From assembly GCF_020171625.1 (NCBI RefSeq), contig NZ_JAIUZY010000005.1:434001-498000 (forward strand): a stretch of 64,000 bases of DNA. The letters are read 5' to 3'. This document shows positions 41,095 to 49,104 of this stretch, one piece after another (position 1 is the first letter of the stretch; each line of letters opens with the position of its first letter). A model generated the notes under the pieces. It made no database searches, was not told where the DNA came from, and was given only the letters and a program-made list of their open reading frames with translations. A program made the translations under genes and the position numbers. Source of the stretch: Salipiger bermudensis. Its GTDB lineage: Bacteria > Pseudomonadota > Alphaproteobacteria > Rhodobacterales > Rhodobacteraceae.

Positions 41095-41655
41095 TCAGAG
41101 CACCGTCACCGGCGTGCCGACCGGCACCCGGTTGTAGAGGTCGATCACGTGCTCGTTCAACATGCGGATGCAGCCATTCGAGACCGAGCGACCGATCGTT
41201 TCCGGCGCGGTGGTGCCGTGGATGCGGTAATATGTGTCGCGCCCGTTCTGGAACAGATACAGCGCGCGGGCGCCGAGCGGGTTGCCCGGGCCGCCGGGCT
41301 GGACATAGTCGTTGTCGATGAACTTGCTGTAGGCCTGCGGCTCGCGCTCGATCATCTCGTTGGTCGGGCGCCAGGTCGGCCATTCCTTCTTCACCTGGAT
41401 GATCGCGTCACCCGTGAACTCGAGCCCGGCACGACCGACGCCGACGCCGTAGCGGATCGCCTGACCCGGTGCGGTGACGTAGTACAGGAAGTGCGCGCGG
41501 GGCAGGATCAGGATCTGACCCGGCGGCAGGGTATTCTTGATGCCGACCTGCTGGGGCCGGAATTTCGGTTCGACCTCGAAAGCGAGGGCGGGCGCTGCGG
41601 TGGCGAGCGCGAGGCCGGCCGTGGCGCTGGCGACGAAGTTGCGGCGGGTAATCAT
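41095..41655 (-). CDS. L,D-transpeptidase (YkuD domain), exported
   Basis: Cell-wall enzyme of 186 residues. The N-terminus (MITRRNFVASATAGLALATAA) is a twin-arginine-type signal, so export in folded form is likely, with cleavage near ALAF. The YkuD catalytic motif is IHGTTAPETIGRSVSNGCIRM, with H146 and the nucleophile C162. Such enzymes form 3-3 cross-links in peptidoglycan or attach lipoproteins to it. Length matches the short, single-domain Rhodobacteraceae type. The gene is monocistronic with its own terminator, and the long 576-base gap upstream must contain its promoter. Confidence 0.92.
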   Translation of the reverse strand: MITRRNFVASATAGLALATAAPALAFEVEPKFRPQQVGIKNTLPPGQILILPRAHFLYYVTAPGQAIRYGVGVGRAGLEFTGDAIIQVKKEWPTWRPTNEMIEREPQAYSKFIDNDYVQPGGPGNPLGARALYLFQNGRDTYYRIHGTTAPETIGRSVSNGCIRMLNEHVIDLYNRVPVGTPVTVL

Positions 41656-42231
41656 GGGCAGTACTCGGATCTCATTAGGACAGCGGGGCTATTCTCATCA
41701 CCCCCAACCTGAAAGCAATGATGTGTTTCCACAGGAAATTGTCACAATGGCGTGGGAAGCACATATAATACCGCCGGAATGTAACCCGGCAGCGGACAAT
41801 GGTCAAACCCGACGGCCTTGACGTTCGGTCAGCCTGACAATGGTTCAGAAGCAAACCTCCCTGCCGGGAGAAACGCGCCACGCGTGGTGCCGCGCTTGCG
41901 ACCGGCACCGCCAGTTGGAGCGGTCTTGAGCGGCTCACCACGTCGATCCGGAGTGAGGGTCCGACGCGGGCGGTGGCCTTCCGGGCGCCTTCGTCTGGCC
42001 AGTGCCGGGATATGGCGGTTGCAGGCTGGCGTCCGGCGCCTCCAAGCCGCCGCATCCGATGACCGCGCGCGCCGCGCACCCAGAGAGCGCGTCGCGGCGC
42101 AGGATGTCCCGGCTTTCGGTCGAAGCCTCCAGCCGCATTGTCTTACCCCCTGCGGCGAACCCACCCGCCGATCTGTTGCTTTCCCGACAGCGCGGTTGCC
42201 GCTGCCGCCTTCGATGCCGGGCCGGTACGCC
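41656..42231. other. Long intergenic gap, no convincing gene
   Basis: This 576-base region lies between the L,D-transpeptidase start and the motE-like stop, both minus-strand. Its first 150 bases (41690-41810) are AT-richer and probably contain the transpeptidase promoter. From 41850 on it is GC-rich. All open frames give Arg/Pro/Ala-rich products with no motif and no good ribosome-binding site. A CCACGCGTGG palindrome lies at 41878-41887. A decayed gene or an unannotated RNA could be here. Confidence 0.45.
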
Positions 42232-42867
42232 TCATTCTCGAGGCGCCGCGGCGTTGCGTCCGGCCAGCATGACGCTGATCGTGTAGGCCTTTTGCGGGCT
42301 GAGCCCGGCCATGATGGCCGCCGCCGCATCGGGGCGCATCCGCCCGAGGAAACCGGCGGCGAAATCCGGCTCCATCTCCTCGAACAGGGCCGCGGCCTGC
42401 TTGGGCTTCATCGTGGCATAGACCTGCGTCAACTGGGCCACGTCCTCCTCGGCGGCGGTCTTGGCAATGGCCAGCGTCTCGCGCAAGCGGCGCTCGGCGT
42501 CTTCCATGGCGCTCATCCTGCGATCGATCTCGGCCTCTGCCACCGACAGGGCCTGCATCCGCGCCCGCAGATCCGATTCGCGCTTGCTCACACGGTCTTC
42601 GCGGGTCTTGAGCGCCTCGAGAATGGGCCCGATATCCGAAGCGACCGGGCAGCCCGCAGACGCAGTCTCGGCCTCTGCGCCAATTGTCGGATCCTGCATC
42701 GCGACGGCCTCGGGTGCGGGCTCGGTGTTTTCGAGCGCCAGCGCGGCCCCCGCCTGCATCCCGATGCGGGCCAGCGCCGAGGCGATCAGCAGCGCCCCGA
42801 TCACCGCGAGCACGCCCATGCCGCGGCGGGTCCGGGGCGCCTTGGGTGTCTTCCGGGCAAACATCAT
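42232..42867 (-). CDS. MotE-like flagellar protein with FliG/MgtE-N-like C-terminus
   Basis: Protein of 211 residues with an N-terminal membrane helix (GMGVLAVIGALLIASALARIG), a periplasmic acidic linker, a long charged coiled coil (about 85-145), and a C-terminal helical repeat. That repeat (VYATMKPKQAAALFEEMEPDFAAGFLGRM, seen as MKPKQAAALFEEM and AAAAIMAGLSPQKA) resembles the MgtE-N/FliG middle domain. MotE is a periplasmic chaperone for MotC in alphaproteobacteria. The start overlaps the stop of the upstream gene, so this is the third gene of a fliL-led operon. The exact name motE rests on context and is probable rather than certain. Confidence 0.72.
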   Translation of the reverse strand: MMFARKTPKAPRTRRGMGVLAVIGALLIASALARIGMQAGAALALENTEPAPEAVAMQDPTIGAEAETASAGCPVASDIGPILEALKTREDRVSKRESDLRARMQALSVAEAEIDRRMSAMEDAERRLRETLAIAKTAAEEDVAQLTQVYATMKPKQAAALFEEMEPDFAAGFLGRMRPDAAAAIMAGLSPQKAYTISVMLAGRNAAAPRE

Positions 42868-43217
42868 CGCGAGCCCTCCGTATGGCGGACAAACCTCGGC
42901 TCTTCGTCCTTGCGGGGCGGCGGCGGGGGCTGTTCCGGAAGGTCATGCAACGAAGCGAGCATCAGTTCGAGCCGTTTCGCGGCATCCTCTGCGCGCACGG
43001 TGAGCGACTCGAGCCGGGCGGTCGATTCGCCCGCCGTGCCCTGCGCCTCTCCGAGCGTGCGGGTGAGATCGTCGACCTGCGCAGACAGCACCGCCACGGC
43101 CCCGCCGACGCCGTTCTCGAGATTGGTGAAGCGCGATAGGCGGCGCGACAGGACAAAGCAGTAGAAGCCGGCGCCGAGCGCCCCGGCGGCAAGTAGGATA
43201 TCGGCGATCAGGTTCAT
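42864..43217 (-). CDS. Flagellar-locus membrane protein of unknown function
   Basis: Protein of 117 residues with a single N-terminal helix (IADILLAAGALGAGFYCFVLS), followed by a polar helical region with heptad-like spacing (about 30-90) and a proline-rich tail (EQPPPPPRKDEE). It may correspond to DUF6468, which I recall next to fliL in alphaproteobacteria, but this is unsure. It starts 11 bases after the fliL stop and ends inside the start of the motE-like gene (four-base overlap). An accessory role near the motor is inferred from position only. Confidence 0.6.
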   Translation of the reverse strand: MNLIADILLAAGALGAGFYCFVLSRRLSRFTNLENGVGGAVAVLSAQVDDLTRTLGEAQGTAGESTARLESLTVRAEDAAKRLELMLASLHDLPEQPPPPPRKDEEPRFVRHTEGSR

Positions 43218-43228
43218 ACGGTCCCCCT

Positions 43229-43777
43229 TCAGTTCAGCACGAATTCCATCACCAGCAGGTCGTGTATGCGGTCCTCGCCCGCGACCATCTGGATCCGCCG
43301 CAGCATCTGCGAGCGCAGGCGGATCAGCGCCCCCGGAGCCGCGACATCGGAGGGGCGCAGCGCCCGGAGATAGCTGTTAAGCACGTCGATCACCCGCGGT
43401 GCGAGGGTTTCGACCTCGGCCACGTATTGCGGCGGAACCTCGAGGCTGGCGCGGAACCGCAGGTGGTGCAGATCGGCCATCGTGCCCATCGAGATGACCA
43501 GCGGCTCCAGCTCGACGAACGCGACGTCGGCGCCGGGCAGCGGCAGCGCGGACTCGCCGCCATGGTCCCCGGCTTCGCCGTGCGCGCCGTCGCCATCGGC
43601 GGCCTCGGCCGGCGCATGGCCGCCCCCGAACGGCAACAGGCCGGACCAGGCCGCAAAGAACCCACCGCCGCCGCCGGCAAGCGCCAGCACCAACCCGATC
43701 AGCATCGGCAGCTTCGATCCCTTTTTCTTCGGCGTGCCCTCGTCCTCGGCGGGGGCGTCGGCCGTGGCGTCGGTCAT
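43229..43777 (-). CDS. fliL: Flagellar basal body-associated protein FliL
   Basis: Inner-membrane protein of 182 residues that supports stator function. ATG at 43777 is chosen because GAGAGGT lies seven bases upstream. A short Lys/Glu-rich cytoplasmic N-terminus (EDEGTPKKKGSK) precedes one membrane helix (LPMLIGLVLALAGGGGGFFAAW). A low-complexity periplasmic linker rich in Gly, Ala, Asp and His follows, then the conserved stomatin-like domain (VAFVELEPLVISM, LHHLRFRASLEV, and the C-terminal LLVMEFVLN). It leads a three-gene operon divergent from fliF, and a CtrA-like box lies between. Confidence 0.88.
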   Translation of the reverse strand: MTDATADAPAEDEGTPKKKGSKLPMLIGLVLALAGGGGGFFAAWSGLLPFGGGHAPAEAADGDGAHGEAGDHGGESALPLPGADVAFVELEPLVISMGTMADLHHLRFRASLEVPPQYVAEVETLAPRVIDVLNSYLRALRPSDVAAPGALIRLRSQMLRRIQMVAGEDRIHDLLVMEFVLN

Positions 43778-43822
43778 GACGGACCTCTCTTTCAATCCGT
43801 CATGGGTATAGCCGCACAGGAA

Positions 43823-43837
43823 CTAACCGATTGTTAA
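43823..43837. promoter_or_regulatory. CtrA-type operator candidate between fliL and fliF
   Basis: The sequence CTAACCGATTGTTAA fits the CtrA consensus TTAA-N7-TTAA with one mismatch. It lies in the 110-base gap between two divergent flagellar operons. CtrA controls flagellar genes in many alphaproteobacteria, which makes this a fitting but unproven site. Confidence 0.5.
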
Positions 43838-43887
43838 GTCTGATGCTCCAAAGATGAGCGCACCGGGCAGAACGGTCGGAACGGAGG

Positions 43888-45528
43888 ATGGTCTTGCAGC
43901 AGCTTGCGACAATCTGGGGGTCTTTGGGGGCGCGCCGGCGGGTGCTGGTGATCGCGGCGACGCTGGCGACCATCGCCGCGGTGCTGGCGCTCGGCCGCAT
44001 GGCCTCTCAGCCGTCGATGTCGCTGCTCTATGCCGGCCTTGAACAAGGCGCCGCCGGCGAGGTCGTCGCGGCGCTGGAGGCGCGCGGCATACCCTACGAG
44101 GTGCGCGGCGGTGCGATCCTGGTGCCGGACATGCAGCGCGATTCCCTGCGCATGACGCTGGCGAGCGAGGGGCTGCCGGCCAATTCCAACCAAGGCTACG
44201 AACTGCTCGACGGGCTCTCGGGCTTCGGCACCACCTCGCAGATGTTCGATGCCGCCTACTGGCGCGCCAAGGAAGGGGAACTGGCGCGCACCATCGTTGC
44301 CAGCCCCCATATCGCCACCGCGCGGGTCCATATCGCCAATTCCACCGCGAATCCCTTCCAGCGCGATGTCTCGCCGTCGGCCTCGATCTCGGTCACCACC
44401 AATGGCGACGTTCTGTCGCCGGTGCAGGCCCGGGCGCTGAAATACCTCGTGGCCTCGGCGGTGCCGGGTCTGATGCCCGAGGATGTGGCAGTGATCGACG
44501 GCAAGGGCGGTCTCATCGGGGCGGAGGACGACAGCGGCGCCGGGCCGACGGCCGAGGATCGCGCCGCGCTGCTGCGCGACCGGGTGCAGCGTCTGGTCGA
44601 GGCGCGGGTGGGCCTCGGCAATGCGGTGGTCGAGGTCAGCGTCGACACCGTCACCGAAAGCGAGACCATCCGCCAGCGGCAGTTCGATCCCGAAGGCCGG
44701 GTGGTGATCTCGACCGATACCGAGGAAGAGAGCAGCAGTTCCCAGGACAGCGGCGGCGGCGATGTGACGGTCGCCTCCAACCTGCCGGATGGCGAGGCCG
44801 GCGGCGGCGACAGCTCGCAAAGCCAGAGCAGTGAAACGCGCGAGCGGGTGAATTACGAGGTTTCCGAAACCATGCGCGAGGTCACCCGCGTGCCCGGTGC
44901 CATCAAGCGCCTGACCGTGGCCGTGCTGGTGAACGGCACACTGGCCCCGGGCGCCGACGGCGCGGAAGAGTTCGTGCCGTTGCCCGAGGAGGAGCTTGCG
45001 GCGCTGCGCGATCTGGTCGCCTCGGCGGTCGGCTTTGAGGAGGCGCGCGGCGACGCGATCACCATCCGCTCGATGCCGTTCGAACGGCCCGAAGGGCTGG
45101 GCACCGGCCCGGTCGAGCCGGGGTGGTTCTCCATGTCGCTCGATCCGATGACGCTGATCCAGATCGGGGTGCTCGCGATGGTGGCGCTGATCCTCGGGCT
45201 GTTCGTGGTGCGCCCGATCCTCGCCGCTCCGGCGCAGGCGGCGCTCCCCGGCGCGAGTGACGGCGCGCTGGCACTGCCCGGAGGCGCGAGCGAGGCGGGC
45301 GGGGTGGCGCTCGATGGCGAGATCGAGGACGATGATTTCGGCGGACTGCCGGCGCTGGGCGGCGGCGGCGATTTCGGCGGCATGGGCATGGTCGATTTCG
45401 ACAGCCCGGCCGAGGAAGACCCGGTCGACCGCCTGCGCGGCCTGATCGAAGAGCGCAAGAGCGAGACGGTCGAGATCCTGCGCAGCTGGCTCGACGACAG
45501 CGAAGATCGCGCGGAGGAGGTGCAATGA
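43888..45528 (+). CDS. fliF: Flagellar MS-ring protein FliF
   Basis: Protein of 546 residues (as started here) that forms the membrane ring of the basal body. One helix is near residues 18-36 (VLVIAATLATIAAVLAL) and the second near 415-440 (IQIGVLAMVALILGLFVV). The conserved periplasmic part includes YEVRGGAILVPDMQRDSLRMTLASEGLP (seen as AILVPDMQRDSLRM) and ANPFQRDVSPSASISV. The C-terminus (DPVDRLRGLIEERKSETVEILRSWLDD, in part) is the FliG-binding tail. GGAGG directly touches the ATG at 43888, so the TTG at 43894, six bases from it, may be the true start. It leads fliF-fliH-fliN-fliP. Confidence 0.92.
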   Translation: MVLQQLATIWGSLGARRRVLVIAATLATIAAVLALGRMASQPSMSLLYAGLEQGAAGEVVAALEARGIPYEVRGGAILVPDMQRDSLRMTLASEGLPANSNQGYELLDGLSGFGTTSQMFDAAYWRAKEGELARTIVASPHIATARVHIANSTANPFQRDVSPSASISVTTNGDVLSPVQARALKYLVASAVPGLMPEDVAVIDGKGGLIGAEDDSGAGPTAEDRAALLRDRVQRLVEARVGLGNAVVEVSVDTVTESETIRQRQFDPEGRVVISTDTEEESSSSQDSGGGDVTVASNLPDGEAGGGDSSQSQSSETRERVNYEVSETMREVTRVPGAIKRLTVAVLVNGTLAPGADGAEEFVPLPEEELAALRDLVASAVGFEEARGDAITIRSMPFERPEGLGTGPVEPGWFSMSLDPMTLIQIGVLAMVALILGLFVVRPILAAPAQAALPGASDGALALPGGASEAGGVALDGEIEDDDFGGLPALGGGGDFGGMGMVDFDSPAEEDPVDRLRGLIEERKSETVEILRSWLDDSEDRAEEVQ

Positions 45529-46130
45529 CCGGACTGGCGGCATTTCTGGAGGATTTCGGCGCACCGCGGGCGGGCGCCGGCCCTGCGGTCGCGGTGCCGG
45601 ACGATGGCGCCCTCGAGGCCGCGAAGCTCGAAGGGTTCGATGGCGGCTATCGCGCCGGCTGGGACGACGCGATCAAGGCCCAGACCGACGACCAGTCGCG
45701 TATCTCGAGCGATTTCGCGCAGAACCTGCAGGATTTGTCCTTCACCTACCACGAAGCCTGCAATCAGGTTCTGCACGCCATCTCGCCGCTGCTGGAAGAG
45801 GTCGTCGCCAAGCTGCTCCCGGCCACGATTCACCAGACGCTCGGGCTGCACCTGAGCGAACAGCTTCGCGCCATGGCCGCCGACATCGGCCGGCTCGACG
45901 TGGTCATCGCGGTGGCGCCGGGCGGGCAAGAGGCCGTGGCGCCCTTGATCGAAGAGGATTTCGGCTTCCCGCTGAGCGTTGTCGAGGATCCGACGCTGGC
46001 CGAGGGCCAGGCCGACATCCGCTTCGGCGACAGCGAGACACAGGTCGACCTCGGAGGTCTCGCCCGCGAGGTCGCCGAGGCGGTGCAGGGATTCGTGCAG
46101 GACAACCGGAGGAAGGCCGCGCATGGCTGA
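45525..46130 (+). CDS. FliH-like flagellar export regulator
   Basis: Protein of 201 residues. It starts in the fliF stop (ATGA overlap) and overlaps fliN by eight bases, so translation is coupled. A disordered N-terminus (residues 1-35) is followed by a long helical region (AAKLEGFDGGYRAGWDDAIKAQ, seen as GYRAGWDDAIKAQ) and a compact C-terminal domain like that of FliH/YscL (VVAKLLPATIHQTLGLHLSEQL). FliH binds and restrains the export ATPase FliI. No fliI is present in the window. Identification rests on both position and weak sequence features, since the family is very divergent in this lineage. Confidence 0.68.
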   Translation: MTGLAAFLEDFGAPRAGAGPAVAVPDDGALEAAKLEGFDGGYRAGWDDAIKAQTDDQSRISSDFAQNLQDLSFTYHEACNQVLHAISPLLEEVVAKLLPATIHQTLGLHLSEQLRAMAADIGRLDVVIAVAPGGQEAVAPLIEEDFGFPLSVVEDPTLAEGQADIRFGDSETQVDLGGLAREVAEAVQGFVQDNRRKAAHG

Positions 46131-46410
46131 GCAGAGCGAAACCGCACGCCCTGAGGGGGCAACGCCCTTCACCGCCGTGCCGATCGAAATCACCGTCTCG
46201 GTCGGGCGGGCCAGACCGCTGGTGCGGGACCTTCTCAAGCTCGGTGCCGGCTCGGTGCTGACGTTGGACAAGCGGCTCGAGGATCCGGTCGAGCTCTATG
46301 TCGGCGACCGGCTGATCGGCATCGGCGCGCTCGAGGTGGTCGATGGCGGCGAGAACGGGCAGCTCGCGGTGCGGCTGACCGAGGTCGTGGATTTCCGGAG
46401 CCCGACCTGA
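46123..46410 (+). CDS. fliN: Flagellar switch protein FliN
   Basis: Protein of 95 residues, close to the minimal length of the SpoA/FliN domain. Motifs are PIEITVSVGRARPLVRDLLKLGAGSVLTL (seen as VPIEITVSVGRARPLVRDLL), then VELYVGDRLIGIGALEVVD, and RLTEVVDF at the end. FliN forms the lower C-ring and binds CheY-P with FliM. Ribosome-binding GGAGGAA lies about 10 bases before ATG 46123. Neither fliM nor fliG is visible here, so the rest of the switch is elsewhere. Confidence 0.92.
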   Translation: MAEQSETARPEGATPFTAVPIEITVSVGRARPLVRDLLKLGAGSVLTLDKRLEDPVELYVGDRLIGIGALEVVDGGENGQLAVRLTEVVDFRSPT

Positions 46411-46413
46411 AGG

Positions 46414-47139
46414 ATGCGGCGCGCGGCCCTTTCGGCGCTGATCTTCATCGCCTTCGCCGGCGCAGCCACGGCGCAAGAGCTGCGGCTCGACCTCGGCGAA
46501 GGCGGCTCGCTCACCGCGACCTCGCTCCAGCTCATCGCGCTGATCACGCTGCTGAGCCTCGCGCCCGGCATCGCGATCATGGTGACCTGCTTTCCTTTCC
46601 TCGTGACCGTGCTCGCGATCCTGCGGCAGGCGGTTGGGCTGCAACAGTCGCCGCCCAACATGCTGATCGTCAGCCTGGCGCTGTTCCTCACCTATTTCGT
46701 CATGGAGCCGACCTTCACCGCCGCCTGGCAGGACGGTCTCAGGCCGCTGATCGACGAGGAGATCAGCGTCGAAGAGGGTGTGGCGCGCACGCTGGGGCCG
46801 TTCCGCGGCTTCATGGCCGGGCGCACCGACGTCTCCACCTTCGCGAGCATGGCCGACCTGCGCCCCGATGCTTCGGGCGAGACACTGCGGCCCGAAGCGC
46901 CGCTGTCGCTGCTGATCCCCAGCTTCATGCTGTCCGAGATCGCGCGCGCCTTCCAGGTCGGCTTCCTGATCTTCCTGCCGTTCCTGATCATCGACCTCGT
47001 GGTGGCCGCGATCCTGATGTCGATGGGCATGATGATGGTGCCGCCGGCGATCGTGTCGCTGCCGTTCAAGCTCGCCTTCTTCGTGATCGCCGATGGCTGG
47101 TCACTGCTCGCCGGGGCGCTGGTGCGCAGCTACTTCTAG
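46414..47139 (+). CDS. fliP: Flagellar type III export gate protein FliP
   Basis: Membrane protein of 241 residues. A cleavable signal (MRRAALSALIFIAFAGAATAQ) is followed by four helices. Family signatures are TSLQLIALITLLSLAPGIAIMVTCF (seen as IALITLLSLAPGIAIM), LRQAVGLQQSPPNMLIV and IPSFMLSEIARAFQVGFLIFLPF (seen as SEIARAFQVGFLIFLPF). FliP forms the export gate with FliQ and FliR. It starts three bases after the fliN stop and is the last gene of the plus-strand run. Its stop lies ten bases from the stop of the convergent trhO gene, so there is no room for a classical terminator. Confidence 0.96.
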   Translation: MRRAALSALIFIAFAGAATAQELRLDLGEGGSLTATSLQLIALITLLSLAPGIAIMVTCFPFLVTVLAILRQAVGLQQSPPNMLIVSLALFLTYFVMEPTFTAAWQDGLRPLIDEEISVEEGVARTLGPFRGFMAGRTDVSTFASMADLRPDASGETLRPEAPLSLLIPSFMLSEIARAFQVGFLIFLPFLIIDLVVAAILMSMGMMMVPPAIVSLPFKLAFFVIADGWSLLAGALVRSYF

Positions 47140-47149
47140 CGTCGCAGGC

Positions 47150-48091
47150 TCAGAACTCGGGCGCGTCGTCGGGCACATCCGCGTGCAGGTGGCGCTCGCC
47201 TCGGGCGCGGGCCAGCGCGATCTGTTTCTGGCGTTCGCGGAAGCGGGCCTTGTCCTCGTCCGACGTCTCGTCGATGCAAAGATGGCAGGAGACGCCGTGC
47301 TCGTACTCGGGGCGCGCGCGATCCGCGGGCAGGATCGGGCGGCGGCAGGCGTGGCACAGCAGGTGCGGCCCCTCGCGCAGACCATGCTCGACCGAGACGC
47401 GCCCGTCGAAGACGAAGCAGCTGCCCTGCCAGCTGCTGTCCTCCGCCGGCACCTCCTCGAGGTATTTCAGGATCCCGCCCTTGAGGTGGTAGACCTCCTC
47501 GACCCCCTGGCTCATCAGCCAGTTGGTGGATTTCTCGCAGCGGATCCCGCCGGTGCAGAACATCGCGATGCGCTTGTTGTGAAAGCGATCCTTGTTCTTC
47601 TCCCACCATTCCGGGAAATCGCGGAAGCTCTCGGTTTGCGGATCGACCGCGCCCTCGAAGGTGCCGATGGCGACCTCGTAGTCGTTGCGGGTGTCGATCA
47701 CCGCCACATCCGGCGCGCGGATCAGCGCGTTCCAGTCGGCGGGCTCGACATAATGGCCGACCCGGGCGCGGGGATCGACATCGGGCTGCCCCATGGTGAC
47801 GATCTCGCGCTTCAGCCGGACCTTCATCCGCGCGAAGGGGCGCTCCTGCGCCGTCGAGAGTTTCCACTCGAGCGCCTCGCAGCCGGGCAGGGCGCGCAGA
47901 TGCGCCAGCACCGCGTCGATGCCGTCACGGGGCCCGGCGATGGTGCCGTTGATGCCTTCGCCGGCGAGCAGAAGCGTGCCGGTGACCTGCCGGGCGCGGC
48001 AGAGCTCGAGCAGCGGCGCGCGCAGCGCGTCCGGATCGTCGAAGCGGGTGAAGTGGTAGAGGGCGCAGACGGTAAACATGGGCGCAGACAT
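47150..48091 (-). CDS. trhO: tRNA uridine(34) hydroxylase (rhodanese-family)
   Basis: Protein of 313 residues of the YceA/TrhO family, which makes 5-hydroxyuridine at the wobble base of tRNA using oxygen. Domains in order: N-terminal UPF0176-type domain ([27 protein letters not shown]), rhodanese domain ([17 protein letters not shown] and the active-site [12 protein letters not shown]), and a C-terminal cysteine-rich section ([19 protein letters not shown]) that may bind zinc. The ATG at 48091 has a weak ribosome-binding site; an internal ATG at 48079 is an alternative. It converges with fliP. Confidence 0.93.
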   Translation of the reverse strand: MSAPMFTVCALYHFTRFDDPDALRAPLLELCRARQVTGTLLLAGEGINGTIAGPRDGIDAVLAHLRALPGCEALEWKLSTAQERPFARMKVRLKREIVTMGQPDVDPRARVGHYVEPADWNALIRAPDVAVIDTRNDYEVAIGTFEGAVDPQTESFRDFPEWWEKNKDRFHNKRIAMFCTGGIRCEKSTNWLMSQGVEEVYHLKGGILKYLEEVPAEDSSWQGSCFVFDGRVSVEHGLREGPHLLCHACRRPILPADRARPEYEHGVSCHLCIDETSDEDKARFRERQKQIALARARGERHLHADVPDDAPEF

Positions 48092-48410
48092 AGGCCCAAG
48101 CCCGTGTCGCGCGCAAGCGGACAGGATGGCGCGCCCCCGCCCGCGCAGGCGGGTCCGGACAAACGGCGGGGTTCCCGGCGAAAACCGAGGCGATCCACGC
48201 GTCTGTCACATGCGAGGTGACGCGTCGCCGCGCTCGGCCCGGGCTGGCAGGGCCAGAGGGGGCGGCGCCAAGGTCGTCCGGGGCGCGGTGGCACCTCCCT
48301 TCGAAGGACAAAACGCGCCGTCGCGGGGGGTGGAGTGAGGGCATCGGCCCGCCTTGACCCTGCCTCCGGGCGGGGTCAGGGTCGGCCCGAAACCAAAGGG
48401 AGTCTCCGCC
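48092..48410. other. Intergenic region between trhO and pncA
   Basis: This 319-base gap separates two divergent starts. It is GC-rich, and open frames in it resemble no protein. The most ordered part is a 10-bp stem with one G-U pair and a TCCG loop (48355-48378) that stands directly before the pncA ribosome-binding site. It may be a leader structure or an operator linked to NAD salvage. Promoters for both genes must lie here. Confidence 0.4.
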
Positions 48411-49004
48411 ATGCACGCGCTCGTCGTGATCGATGTCCAGAACGACTTCTGCCCCGGGGGCGCGCTCGCCGTGACCGGGGGAGACGAGATCGTCGCCCCG
48501 ATCAACGCCATGATGGCCGAGTTCGACGCGGTGATCCTGACCCAGGACTGGCACCCGGCGGGGCATTCCTCCTTTGCCAGCCAGCACCCGGGCAAGGTGC
48601 CGCTCGAGATGACCGAGATGCCCTACGGTCCGCAGGTGCTCTGGCCCGACCATTGCGTGCAGGGCTCGATGGGCGCAGCGTTCCACCCGCAGCTCGCCAC
48701 CGACCGCGCCGAGCTGATCATCCGCAAGGGCTTTCGCGCCGGCATCGACAGCTATTCGGCCTTCTTCGAGAACGACCACGAGACCCCGACCGGGCTCGAG
48801 GGCTACCTGCGCACGCGCGGCATCGAGCGGCTGACGCTGGTGGGGCTGGCGACCGATTTCTGCGTCAACTTCTCGGCACTCGATGCCGCGAGGCTCGGCT
48901 TCGAGGTGACGGTGCACGAAGCCGCCTGCCGCGGCATCGATCTCGACGGCTCGCTGGCGGCGGCGCGCAAAGGGATGCAGGAGGCCGGCGTCACGCTGGC
49001 CTGA
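48411..49004 (+). CDS. pncA: Nicotinamidase
   Basis: Enzyme of 197 residues that hydrolyses nicotinamide to nicotinate and ammonia in NAD salvage. ATG at 48411 is chosen because AAGGGAG lies nine bases upstream; the longer frame has no such site. Catalytic residues of the isochorismatase fold are visible: D8 in [13 protein letters not shown], the Lys in IIRKGF, and C151 in [13 protein letters not shown]. The zinc-binding [10 protein letters not shown] segment is also present. Its neighbour pncB uses the product directly, and the two genes are on the same strand, 100 bases apart. Confidence 0.95.
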   Translation: MHALVVIDVQNDFCPGGALAVTGGDEIVAPINAMMAEFDAVILTQDWHPAGHSSFASQHPGKVPLEMTEMPYGPQVLWPDHCVQGSMGAAFHPQLATDRAELIIRKGFRAGIDSYSAFFENDHETPTGLEGYLRTRGIERLTLVGLATDFCVNFSALDAARLGFEVTVHEAACRGIDLDGSLAAARKGMQEAGVTLA

Positions 49005-49104
49005 ACCGGCTTTCGGGGCGGAAAATCCCGTCCGAGAAAGCGCTTGGCCCCCTCGCCAAGGATGGCGTATCAGGGGCGTCGACGTTGCGAACGAGGAAAC
49101 GCCC

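Noticed and set aside
41818-43164. Plus-strand frame across the gap and the motE-like gene
   Set aside because: Low-complexity Arg/Pro product, antisense to genes with clear membrane helices and overlaps.
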